From: Zoogloea sp.
GTDB taxonomy: Bacteria > Pseudomonadota > Gammaproteobacteria > Burkholderiales > Rhodocyclaceae
DNA: 64,000 nt
Reading direction: 5' to 3'
Assembly: GCF_023150065.1 (NCBI RefSeq)
Contig: NZ_JAKLLN010000003.1
Span: 114,142-178,141, forward strand
Position numbers and translations under genes: made by a program. This document shows positions 43,042 through 52,400 of the stretch, piece after piece (within the stretch, counting starts at the first letter, position 1; each line of letters starts with the position of its first letter). The notes beneath the pieces were generated by a model. It searched no databases and had not been told where the DNA came from. It was given only the letters and a program-made list of their open reading frames with translations.

Positions 43042-44211
43042 ATGTCCGCAGGCCTCAGCCCCCGTCACGCCCCTTCCCTCTCTGCCCGGGTCAGCGATCT
43101 GCACCCGTCGCCGATCCGGGAGATCCTGGCGGTGGTGGAGCGGCCCGGAATGATCTCGTTTGCCGGCGGGCTGCCCGCCGCCGAGACCTTTCCCGACTTC
43201 GGCCTGGCCGTCCCCGATGCCGCCCTGCAGTATGGGCCCACCGAGGGCGATCTCCGCCTGCGCGAGCGCATCGCCGACGAGCTCTCCGCCATCGGCCTGG
43301 ACTGCGGCCCGGAGCGGGTGCTGGTGTTGTCGGGTTCCCAGCAGGGCATCGACCTGGTGGGCAAGCTGTTCATCGACCCGGGCACGCCGGTGGCGGTGGA
43401 ATCGCCCACTTACCTGGCGGCCCTGCAGGTGTTCCGCTTCTTTGGCGCGCGCTTTGCCCCCTTCACGCCGGAAACACTCGACGCGACCGGCTTCGGACCC
43501 ACCCGGCCGGCCTTTGCCTATGCCATCCCCACCTTCCAGAACCCCACCGGCCGCTGCTACACCGGCGCCGAGCGTGAAGCCCTGGCGAGGACCTGCGATG
43601 AGGCCGGGGTGCCCCTGTTCGAGGACGACCCTTACCGCGATCTGGTGTACGACGCCTGCGAGCGCCGCCCGGTGGTCAGCCACCTGCAGGGCAGCCCGTG
43701 GATCTACCAGGGCTCCTTCTCGAAGAGCCTGGCGCCGGGGCTGCGCCTGGGCTTCCTGGCCGCCTCGCCGGAATTCTTCACCTATCTGGTGCGCCTCAAA
43801 CAGGCCGCCGACCTGCACAGCAACCGTCTCAGCCAGTGGCTGGTGCTGCAGCAGCTGGCCGCCCCCGGACGCCCAGCGCGAATGGCCCGCCTGGTGGACT
43901 TTTACCGCCACAAACGTGATCTCTTCGCCGCCGCGCTGCATCGCCACTTTGGTGGCCTGGCGAGCTGGGAGACACCGGCCGGCGGCCTGTTCTTCTGGGT
44001 GCGGCTGCGCCAGCCCATCGACACCCGGGCGCTGCTGCCCCTGGCCATAGAAGCGGGCGTGGCCTTCATGCCGGGTGAAGCCTTTTACCCCGACGATCCT
44101 GCCGCCACCGGCACCCTGCGCCTCAACTTCAGCCACGCCGACGAGGCTGACATCGATCGGGGCCTTTCCACCCTGGCCGGCCTGTGCGCCAGCCACATGG
44201 CCATGGGCTGA
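43042..44211 (+). CDS. PLP-dependent aminotransferase (class I/II)
   Basis: A 389-residue fold-type I aminotransferase. It begins with the substrate loop PGMISFAGGLPAAETFPDF, has LVLSGSQQGIDLVGKLFIDPGTPVAVESPTYLAAL, and shows the PLP-binding lysine in GSFSKSLAPGLRLGFLA, with a conserved Arg near the end (TLRLNFSHA). This is the KAT/LysN-like subgroup, acting on aromatic, alpha-aminoadipate or branched-chain amino acids. AGGAGAAC precedes the ATG. It is under likely control of the divergent MarR regulator. Confidence 0.85.
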   Translation: MSAGLSPRHAPSLSARVSDLHPSPIREILAVVERPGMISFAGGLPAAETFPDFGLAVPDAALQYGPTEGDLRLRERIADELSAIGLDCGPERVLVLSGSQQGIDLVGKLFIDPGTPVAVESPTYLAALQVFRFFGARFAPFTPETLDATGFGPTRPAFAYAIPTFQNPTGRCYTGAEREALARTCDEAGVPLFEDDPYRDLVYDACERRPVVSHLQGSPWIYQGSFSKSLAPGLRLGFLAASPEFFTYLVRLKQAADLHSNRLSQWLVLQQLAAPGRPARMARLVDFYRHKRDLFAAALHRHFGGLASWETPAGGLFFWVRLRQPIDTRALLPLAIEAGVAFMPGEAFYPDDPAATGTLRLNFSHADEADIDRGLSTLAGLCASHMAMG

Positions 44212-44223
44212 CGACCCGCAGCC

Positions 44224-45345
44224 TCAGGCCTCCGGCCAGCCGGCCGCGTCACGGCCGGCGGCAATCGCCGCCACGATGGCGCGACGGGCCCGGGCGCGGC
44301 GCAGCAGATTGCTCACCTCGCCTTCCCGGTCCAGCCATTCCAGGAAGCGGCGCAGGGCCAGCATCACGGCGCCCGCATCGACGCACTGGGCCAGCAGGAC
44401 AACCTGGGTCTGCATCACATCCTCGGCCGCAAACACCCCGAATTCCGACGCCACCGCCACCGCATTGCTGGTGCCAAGGAGGCGCAGGGCCTGGGACTCG
44501 GTCACGCCCCGGTGGCAAGCAAGCAGGTGGATCGGGCCAATGGCATCCTCGGCCTTGAGCAGCCCGGCGCACAGGTGGTCGGTATAGAAGGGCTGACCGA
44601 CCCGCTCCCGCGCTGCGGCCACCCCGAGGGCGGCGGGGATGGCGTCCACCCGCAGCAGCAGGCGGGCCGATGCCAGCCCCTGGGGCGCCAGGGTGTACAG
44701 CACACCCTGTTCGGTGGGGGTGCCATCAAGGGCATCCACGAGGGCCGAACGCATGGCTGCGGCGCGACCGGGCAGATCGAGCCGCGCCCAATCGAGGGCC
44801 GTGCCCTGATCCACGCGGCGGCCGGTGGGGCGCGCACCGCGCTTGGCCAGCTCGACGAAACGCTGCAGCAGCAGGCGCACCGCGGCATCGAACAGCCCCT
44901 CCCGGTCCTGTACCCGGGCATGGATAAGACGCCGCCGGGTGACATAGGCCTGGAAAACCCGGTCCCGCTCGGCCGATGGGTCGATCAGGGGGTCCAGGGC
45001 GATCACCGATACCACGTCACGGCGCCGGGCCAGGGCCTCCTGCAGCTCGGCGTGGCAGATGCCAATGCTGCTGTCGGCCTCGGCACTGCCCGCTTCGCCG
45101 GAGTACAGCACCAGCACCACGTCGGCCCGGCTGATTTCGTCGAGGGAGCCTTCGAGGATGGTGCGACCGGCCGGGGCCGGGTCGTCTTCATGGATCCACA
45201 CCTCGAAGGGCTGATGCCCGCCGATGCGAATGCCCTCCACATGGGCCTTGAGGGCCAGGCGCAGCTCGGTCAGAGTGGTATCGCCGAACACGCGGGTCGC
45301 GGCACGGCTGGAGAACATCACACGGAGACGGGGGATATCGGCCAT
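44224..45345 (-). CDS. DUF4062/TIR-like domain protein
   Basis: A 373-residue protein with an N-terminal domain of about 130 residues (LRVMFSSR, FEVWIHEDDPAPAGRTILEGSLDEISRADVVLVLYSGEAGSAEADSSIGICHAELQEALARR). This is the pattern of DUF4062, a TIR-like Rossmann-type domain found in many STAND and defence proteins. The C-terminal 240 residues contain a possible second domain (GVLYTLAPQGLASARLLLRVDAIPAALGVAAARERVG, LACHRGVTESQALRLLGTSNAVAVASEFGVFAAEDV) with no NTPase motif I can see. The start 45345 has GGGAAA upstream. It follows the small and pepsin-like genes on the same strand. Function is unknown; effector or sensor is possible. Confidence 0.6.
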   Translation of the reverse strand: MADIPRLRVMFSSRAATRVFGDTTLTELRLALKAHVEGIRIGGHQPFEVWIHEDDPAPAGRTILEGSLDEISRADVVLVLYSGEAGSAEADSSIGICHAELQEALARRRDVVSVIALDPLIDPSAERDRVFQAYVTRRRLIHARVQDREGLFDAAVRLLLQRFVELAKRGARPTGRRVDQGTALDWARLDLPGRAAAMRSALVDALDGTPTEQGVLYTLAPQGLASARLLLRVDAIPAALGVAAARERVGQPFYTDHLCAGLLKAEDAIGPIHLLACHRGVTESQALRLLGTSNAVAVASEFGVFAAEDVMQTQVVLLAQCVDAGAVMLALRRFLEWLDREGEVSNLLRRARARRAIVAAIAAGRDAAGWPEA

Positions 45346-45423
45346 CGGAGTTTCCCGGAACAGACAGCGGAGGCGCCCACGATACCACTCTGCCATCCGC
45401 CAGCGCCGGCCGGCACCCGTTGG

Positions 45424-45660
45424 CTAGGGCGGTGGCAGGTCTATGCCCCGGGCGCCCAGCCAGGCCCGGTCGAGTTCCCACTTGACGCCCTTGATGCCGG
45501 GCTGGGCTTCGACGATGGCGCGCGCCTCGGACTGGCGGGCGGCGAGGGTCTGCTGGGCTTCCACGAAGGCCGGGTTGTTGGCATTGCTTACGTCAATGCC
45601 GGGGTAGAGGACCGCGATCACCAGGATCCACTGCCAGGTCTTGATCTGCCTGAAGCTCAT
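45424..45660 (-). CDS. Small membrane-anchored protein
   Basis: A 78-residue protein: short positive N-terminus, one hydrophobic segment (WQWILVIAVLYPGIDV), then a polar helix (NPAFVEAQQTLAARQSEARAIVEAQPGIKGVKWELDR) and a C-terminal DLPPP. It starts inside the stop of the pepsin-like gene (ATGA) and probably remains anchored in the inner membrane. No homologue is recognised. Its location between a secreted protease-like protein and a DUF4062-like protein may be functional. Confidence 0.55.
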   Translation of the reverse strand: MSFRQIKTWQWILVIAVLYPGIDVSNANNPAFVEAQQTLAARQSEARAIVEAQPGIKGVKWELDRAWLGARGIDLPPP

Positions 45661-46706
45661 GGGCGCTCTCGCGAAGTCAAAGGAGCGGCGGCCGGATTCC
45701 GGAACCACACCCGTGCCGAGAAGGGATCGACGATGAGCGCACCACCGGCAAAGAAGGATGCCCCCAGCTGGGCCGCCGGCTGCGGCCAGGTGCCGATGCC
45801 GCCGCACACCCGCGCCGCGGGCGGTGTGCGCTTGACGAACAGGGTCACGCCGGGCTCGCTGCGCACCACGCGCCCCGACGGCCCGATGAAATCCAGCGCC
45901 GTGCCCGACGGCAGCTGCCAGGCATCCACCGCCTCGCTCACGCCAGGCTGGCAGGTGGTGAGCTGAAGGGCGATCTCCGGTCGCGCCTGAAGGCGCACGC
46001 CGGCCTTCTGCAGGGCGTCGAAGAGGGCCACGTTGATATTCACCGACAGGGGCTGGGCACTGTCGTCATACCCGGTATCGAGCTGAGCCACCGCCACCAC
46101 CGGGCCGATGCGTACCGGCACCGCCGGCACGTTGGGGCAGGCCGGGCTTCCGGCCCGCGGGCAGGTGAGGCGGCCCGGCCCGTCGGCGTAGTAGTCCCGG
46201 GTGCTGAGGGCCGAAAAACCCGCCGCGCTCAGGGCTTCATCCGTACAGAAACGGCCCTGCCCGGCCCGGTGGAGGCGCCCTTGCGGGTAATCCAGGGTGT
46301 AGATGTGGGAGGCCAGGAAGTCGGTGCCGATGATGCCCGCCTGGGGCACGCTACCACGCAGCCCGCTCACACCCCCCGCCGGCAGACGCACCTGCCCCCA
46401 GCTGCCAAAAAAGTTGAAGTCATCGTAGGTGTCGCTCTGCCCGGGCTGCGGGCGCGGCTTGAGCGGGCCAAAAAAGGCATCGGGCACCACGGTGCTGAAG
46501 GTGGCGCCGAAATCCAGCACAAAGTAGCCCTGCCGCCCGGCAAGGGTCACCAGGGCGTAGGGCATCTGGCTGGAGACCACCAGGGGCTGGGCCTCACCGA
46601 AACACGCCGGCAGGGCTTCGGCGCCCTCGGCAGCGAAAGGCACGGCCAGCACGGCAAGGGCACGGAGTCCGTTCAGGAAGCGCCGAAACGCCCGTTTGAT
46701 CTTCAT
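45657..46706 (-). CDS. Secreted two-lobe aspartic-protease-like protein
   Basis: A 349-residue exported protein with a signal peptide (LRALAVLAVPFAAEG). Two aspartic-protease-like half sites are visible: YFVLDFGATFSTVVPDAF with Asp65, and VVAVAQLDTGYDDSAQPLSV with Asp210. The strand motif GIIGTDFLASHIYTLDYPQGRL is typical of retropepsin and bacterial aspartyl proteases, and LGASFFAGGALIVDPFSARVWF ends the second lobe. The first site reads D-F-G in place of D-T/S-G. Whether it is active is open. It is the first of three same-strand genes, divergent from the TonB-dependent receptor. Confidence 0.6.
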   Translation of the reverse strand: MKIKRAFRRFLNGLRALAVLAVPFAAEGAEALPACFGEAQPLVVSSQMPYALVTLAGRQGYFVLDFGATFSTVVPDAFFGPLKPRPQPGQSDTYDDFNFFGSWGQVRLPAGGVSGLRGSVPQAGIIGTDFLASHIYTLDYPQGRLHRAGQGRFCTDEALSAAGFSALSTRDYYADGPGRLTCPRAGSPACPNVPAVPVRIGPVVAVAQLDTGYDDSAQPLSVNINVALFDALQKAGVRLQARPEIALQLTTCQPGVSEAVDAWQLPSGTALDFIGPSGRVVRSEPGVTLFVKRTPPAARVCGGIGTWPQPAAQLGASFFAGGALIVDPFSARVWFRNPAAAPLTSRERP

Positions 46707-46801
46707 TTCATACCCGGATAAGATTTGGCGCCCATTGTCACATTTTGTTTCCTGACACCATCAGCCCTCCCGAACGCCTGCTTCAGGCCGTGATCGCAAG
46801 G

Positions 46802-48853
46802 ATGAAGACCCCTCGTATCGCCTCAGTCCTGCTCCTGGCGCCCGCCCTCGCCGCGGCGGAGACCCTCCCCCGGAACGGCGCCCCCCTTGAGAACCTGCCC
46901 CTGGCCGGCTTCGTGGAGGTCACCAGCCTGGAGCAGCTGGGCAATCTGGTGGTGACGGACACCAAGCTGGAACAGTCGGCCGATACCGTCACCCAGCGCA
47001 TTGTCGTCCTGCGCAACGAGGAAATCGAGCACCTCCCCAGCCCCAACCGCAACCTGGCCGAGCTGATGCGCCACACCTCGGGCCAGTTCGTGAATGTGCT
47101 GTCGCGCAACGATGCCAACTGGGGCTCCTACGCCGGGCTGGGGCCCAAGTACAACAGCTACCTGCTCGACGGCCTGCCCATCGACGCCTTCGTGGATGCC
47201 ATGAGCCTGGACAGCGCCGCCATCGAGCGCGTCGAGGTACACAAGGGGCCGGCCTCGGTGCTGTACTCCAACTACCTGTCCATGGACTTCGTGGGCAACC
47301 AGACGCCCCTCGCCGGCACCACCAATTTCGTCCTCAAGAACCGCATCGACACGCCCCTGACCCGCTTCAGTGCCGGCGCCGGTGCCTGGGGCAGCTACCG
47401 CGGCAGCGCCTACACCCAGGGCAACGCCGGCCAGCTCGGCTACATCCTCAGCGCCGGCCATGAGCGCGCCGACTACACGCCCTACGGCATGCCCGGCTCC
47501 TGGCTGCAGGCCACCCAGTCACCGCACTACGAGAAGGACAAGTTCTTCCTCAAGCTCAACTACGCCCTCGACCGGCCGGACCACACCCTGTCCCTGTACT
47601 ACCAGCGCACCGCCCACCAGGGCAACATGGGCCGCCCCAACCGGGATTTCGAGCACCACTACGACACCCTCAACTTCGCCTACAACAACGCCTTCGCCAC
47701 CGACTGGCACCTCCAGTTCAAGTACGGCGAACGGCGCTATGACCGCAACTTCGCCAACGACGCCTACCCCGCCAGCCTGGCCCTGGTGAACCACGAAGCC
47801 ACCCGCCAGACCATCCGCCCCGCCGACCTGACCCTCAGCCACCGCCACGGCCAGGGCGCCCTGCTGACCCTGGGGGTGGATGCCCAGTGGGTGGACTACG
47901 AAACCGACGTGCGCAGCCCGGCCGGCGGCGTATCCGCCGAGAACCGCGCCCAGGCCCGCTCCACCGGCTATTTCATCCAGGAGAAGCTGCAGCTCGATCA
48001 ATGGATCCTGCGCGGCGGGCTCCGGCGCAATACCCTCCAGCACGACTACGCCCGCCTCGGCGGCAACATCCCGGCCACCAACGCCGCCAGCTGGAGCAAG
48101 AACCTGTGGAGCCTGGGCACCCGCTACAACCTGTCCCCCGGGCTGGCCTTCTACGCCAATGCCGGCTCCAGCTTCATGGCCCCGGCGGCCAAGCAGATCG
48201 GCGGCACGGTCTCGTCGCCGGTCACCAGCGGCGAGTTGCCCAACCCCGGCCTGAAGCCCGAGAGCGGCATCGGCCGCGACCTGGGTATGGCCTGGCAGCC
48301 CAGCCGGGAGCTGACCGTCGACCTGCGCGGCTTCCTCAACACCCTCGGCGACGCCATCGTCACCAACATCGTCAGTGCCGCCCCGTCCCAGGTCCGCTCC
48401 GAGAACGCCGGCAGCGCCCGGGCCATGGGCTTCGAGCTGGACGCCCGCTACACCCCGTCGGCCCACTTCAGCCTGTTCGCCAACCTGACCCGCACCCACA
48501 CCCGGGTCAAGGACCCGAGCAATACCGACCACAACGGCACCGAGATCCCCTTCGCCCCGGCCGAGCTGGCCAACGCCGGCCTGTCCTTCCGCCTGCCCGG
48601 TGACATCCACGCCGCGGCCTACTACCACTGGGTCGGGCGCTACTACGACAGCACCTCCCGGAGCGGCCGCCAGGGCTTTGGCCACTTCGGGCTGGTGAAC
48701 GCCCGACTGTACAAGGATCTGATCCACAATGCCCGGCACGAGGTCCGTCTGACCCTGGATCTGAACAACCTCACCGACCGGCAATACCGCATGCCCTTCG
48801 ATTTTCGCGACCCGGGCTTCAACGCCTTCGTCGGCGTGGATCTCCGCTATTGA
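46802..48853 (+). CDS. TonB-dependent outer-membrane receptor
   Basis: A 683-residue receptor. After a signal peptide (ASVLLLAPALAAA) comes the plug domain (QSADTVTQRIVVLRNEEIEHLPSPNRNLAELMRHTSGQFVNVLSRNDANWGSYAGLGPKYNSYLLDGLPIDAF, AIERVEVHKGPASVLYSNYLSMDF), then a 22-strand barrel, and the C-terminal TonB-box-proximal ending DFRDPGFNAFVGVDLRY with a terminal aromatic residue. The plug shows few hallmarks of a siderophore receptor, so the ligand is unknown. It begins the run TonB receptor-YfiR-kinase-GGDEF/EAL and is 22 bases from yfiR. Confidence 0.88.
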   Translation: MKTPRIASVLLLAPALAAAETLPRNGAPLENLPLAGFVEVTSLEQLGNLVVTDTKLEQSADTVTQRIVVLRNEEIEHLPSPNRNLAELMRHTSGQFVNVLSRNDANWGSYAGLGPKYNSYLLDGLPIDAFVDAMSLDSAAIERVEVHKGPASVLYSNYLSMDFVGNQTPLAGTTNFVLKNRIDTPLTRFSAGAGAWGSYRGSAYTQGNAGQLGYILSAGHERADYTPYGMPGSWLQATQSPHYEKDKFFLKLNYALDRPDHTLSLYYQRTAHQGNMGRPNRDFEHHYDTLNFAYNNAFATDWHLQFKYGERRYDRNFANDAYPASLALVNHEATRQTIRPADLTLSHRHGQGALLTLGVDAQWVDYETDVRSPAGGVSAENRAQARSTGYFIQEKLQLDQWILRGGLRRNTLQHDYARLGGNIPATNAASWSKNLWSLGTRYNLSPGLAFYANAGSSFMAPAAKQIGGTVSSPVTSGELPNPGLKPESGIGRDLGMAWQPSRELTVDLRGFLNTLGDAIVTNIVSAAPSQVRSENAGSARAMGFELDARYTPSAHFSLFANLTRTHTRVKDPSNTDHNGTEIPFAPAELANAGLSFRLPGDIHAAAYYHWVGRYYDSTSRSGRQGFGHFGLVNARLYKDLIHNARHEVRLTLDLNNLTDRQYRMPFDFRDPGFNAFVGVDLRY

Positions 48854-48875
48854 GCGGCCCCATGCCCCTGTTCCG

Positions 48876-49409
48876 ATGAAGCGCCGCGCGCCGCGCCTGC
48901 CCCTCCTGCTCCGCTGCATTCTCGCCGTGCTGGCCACAGCCAGCCTGTCCCCGGCCCACGCCGCCCCGGGCGAGCTCGAGGCCAAGATCAAGGCCGCCTA
49001 CGTCTTTCACATCATCAAGTTCGTCGACTGGCCCAGCCTGCCCGCCGACGCCCTGCAGCTGTGCGTGGCCGGCAACGACGGGGTCACCCAGCTGCTGGTG
49101 GATCTGGCCGGCAAGCAGGTCAAGGACCGCCCCCTGAAGATCGACAGCGACGGCAGTTTCGAGCCGGCCCAGTGCCAGGTGCTCTACGTGGGCCGCCCCG
49201 AAAAGCGCTGGGCCGAACTGCAGGCCCGCCTGCGCGGCCAGGCCGTGCTGACGGTCAGCGACCAGGACGGCTTTGCCCGCGGCGGCGGCATCGTCGGGCT
49301 CTACCCCGAGGGCGGCAAGATCAAGCTCGAGATCAACCCCGATGCAGCCCGCAGTGCCAATCTGCGGATCAGCGCCAAGCTCCTCGAGCTGGCCCGCACC
49401 GTGCCCTGA
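48876..49409 (+). CDS. YfiR-family periplasmic protein (DUF4154)
   Basis: A 177-residue exported protein (signal peptide LLLRCILAVLATASLSPAHA). The mature start GELEAKIKAAYVFHIIKFVDWPSLPADALQLCVAGND and the end GGIVGLYPEGGKIKLEINPDAARSANLRISAKLLELAR are the YfiR/DUF4154 signature. In Pseudomonas aeruginosa, YfiR holds the diguanylate cyclase YfiN inactive by binding its periplasmic sensor. Here the next gene is a histidine kinase with a similar sensor, not a YfiN cyclase. Cysteines at LCVAGND and QCQVLYVG could form the redox bond known in YfiR. Confidence 0.88.
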   Translation: MKRRAPRLPLLLRCILAVLATASLSPAHAAPGELEAKIKAAYVFHIIKFVDWPSLPADALQLCVAGNDGVTQLLVDLAGKQVKDRPLKIDSDGSFEPAQCQVLYVGRPEKRWAELQARLRGQAVLTVSDQDGFARGGGIVGLYPEGGKIKLEINPDAARSANLRISAKLLELARTVP

Positions 49410-49427
49410 CCACGGAGCCCGAAGCCC

Positions 49428-52400
49428 ATGCGCGCACTGTTCTACGGCATGCAGATCAAGACCAAGCTGGTGATGATCATCGTCATCACCAGCCTCGCCG
49501 CCGTGCTGCTCCAGGCCACCGGCTTCATCATCTACGAGCGGATGCGCGTCAAGGACGAGCTGGTGCGCGACCTGTCCTCCCTCGCCCGCATCGTGGCCGA
49601 CCGCAGCACCGCCGCCTTGATCTTCAACGACGACAAGGTCGCCATCGAAACCCTGGGGGCCCTGAAGGTAAGACGGCCGGTCACCGCCGCCTGCCTCTAC
49701 GACGCCGAAGGCCGGGTGTTTGCCCTCTACGACAGCGGCGAGGAGCGGCCCTTCACCTTTCCCGCCCTGCGCGGCACCGAGAGCCGGGCCGACATCGACG
49801 ACGGCTACCTGACCCTCAGCGAGCCGGTGATGGAAGGCGGCGTGCCCATCGGCACCGTGTACATCCGCGCCAGCCTGCGCGAGCTGGACCTGCTGTGGCG
49901 CAACTATCTGCTCTTCGCCGGCCTGATCGCCGCGGCCACCGCAGCGCTGACCCTGCTGGTGGCCACCCGCTGGCAGCGCATCGTCTCCGGCCCCATCGAG
50001 CGCCTGACCCGCACCATGCAGACGATCTCCCGCAGCAAGGACTACAGCGTCCGCGCCGGCGCCGAGGACAAGGACGAGATCGGCACCCTGGTGGCCGTCT
50101 TCAACGACATGCTGGCGACCATCGAGGAGCGCAACCACGCCCTGCTCACCACCAACCAGCGCCTGTCCGACAACGAAAGCGAGCTCAAGGCCATCAACGA
50201 AGGCCTGGAGCAGCGGGTGGCCGAACGCACCGCCGAACTGCAGGCCCTGTTCGACTCGGCCAGCGTCGGCATCGTGCTGCTGCGCGACGGCCTGATCGTG
50301 CGCAACAACCGGCGCCTGGACGAGCTCTTCGGCTACGCCCCCGGGGAGCAGCTCGGGCAGCCGGCCCGCATCTGGCTGGCCGACCCCGACACCGCGCTCA
50401 GCGACGCCCAGGGTGACGGCGCCGAGCGCCTGGCCCGGGGCGAAACCCTGCGCCGGGACATGCCTGTGCAGGCCCGGGATGGCCACCGCTTCTGGGTGCG
50501 CCTGTCGCAGCGGGTGGTGGACCCGGCCGACCCGGCCAGCGGCATGGTCGGGGTGATCGAGGACATCACCGCCGAAAGGGACGCGCTGGAGGAGATGATC
50601 CACGCCAAAACCCTTGCCGAGGAAGCCTCGCGCATGAAGTCGGATTTTCTGGCCACCATGAGCCACGAGATCCGCACCCCGATGAACGCCATCATCGGCA
50701 TGCTCTACCTGGCCCTCAACGCCGAGCTCAGCCCCAGCCTGCACAACTACCTGTCCAAGGCCCAGGGCGCGGCCCACTCCCTGCTCGGCATCATCAACGA
50801 CATCCTGGACTTCTCGAAGATCGAAGCCGGCAAGCTGGAGGTCGAGTCCATCGAGTTCGGCCTCGACAGCGTGCTCGAGCAGCTCAAGGACTCCATCGGC
50901 CTGCAGGCCGAGCAGAAGGGCATCGAATTCCTGATCCGCTACGACGTGACCCTGCCGCCGGTGCTGGTGGGCGACCCCCTGCGCCTTGGCCAGATCATGC
51001 TCAACCTGTGCAGCAACGCCATCAAGTTCACCGAGAGGGGCGAGGTGGAGCTGGCCTTCCACAGCCTGTCCAGCACCGACGACGAGTTGATGCTGCACTT
51101 CTCGGTGCGCGACACCGGCATGGGCATGGCGCCGGAGCTGGTCCAGCGCCTGTTCCAGAAATTCACCCAGGCCGACCAGACCACCACCCGTCGCTTCGGT
51201 GGCACCGGGCTGGGCCTGGCCATCAGCAGGCACCTGGCCGAGCTGATGGGCGGCCGCTTGTGGATAGAGGAGTCCTGCCCCGGCCGAGGCACCACCGTGT
51301 GCTGCACGGTGCGCCTGCAGATCGCCCGGGACGCCCGCACCGACCGGCGCGAGCGGGTCGAGCAGGCCAGCCCCCTGCTGCGCGACATCCGCATCCTGGT
51401 GGTGGACGACAACGAGGTGTCCCGCGAGATCCTCGCCGAGATGCTGCGCTTCTTCCACCTCGACGTCGCCGTCGCCTCCAACGGCGCCAGCGCCATGGGC
51501 ATGCTCCAGGACACCGGCGGCAGCCCCTTCGACATCGTGCTGATGGACTGGCGCATGCCCCCCATGAACGGTGACGAGGTGACCCGGCGCATCCACGCCA
51601 ATCCGGCCATCCAGCCCAAGCCGAAGGTCATCATGGTGACCGCCTACGGCCGCGAGGACGTCATCCGGGCCGCCGAGCAGGCGGGCGTCGCCGGCTTCCT
51701 GGTCAAGCCGGTATCCCCGTCCATCCTCCTCGACACCCTGCTCACCAGCCTGGGCCGTGGCCGCCTTTTCGAGGAACAGTCCGGCGACACGCCGCGCAAC
51801 GGCATCTGCGACTTCCGCGGCGCCCGCCTGCTGCTGGTGGAGGACAACGAGATCAACCGCGAATTCGCCACCGAGCTCCTGCACCGCATGAACACCCAGG
51901 TGGATTGCGCCGTGAACGGCCAGGAAGCCCTGGCCCTGGTCCAGGCGCGCAACTACGACGCGGTGCTGATGGACATCCACATGCCGGGCATGGACGGCCT
52001 GGAGGCCAGCCGGCGCATCCGCGCCCTCGGCGAACGGGCCAGCGGCGAGCGCTTCCGCACCCTCCCGATCATCGCCATGACCGCCCTGGCCATGGCTCGG
52101 GACGAGCAGCAGAGTCTCGCCGCCGGCATGAACGACCACATCACCAAACCCGTCTCCCCCGAACGCCTGCAGGCGGCCCTGGCGCGCTGGCTGCACATCC
52201 CCGTCGGCCCGGCCGCCCCCGGCCGCCACCAGGCCGCCCTGCCCGACGACCTGCGTCGCCTGGAGAGCCTGGACAGTGCCCAGGGCGTGCACCGCATCGG
52301 TGGCGACAGCGAGGCCTACCGCAAGCAGCTGCGACGCTTCCGGACCCGCTACGACGACGCCCCCGCCCGGCTCGCCGCCCTGATTGCCGAAGGCGCCCTG

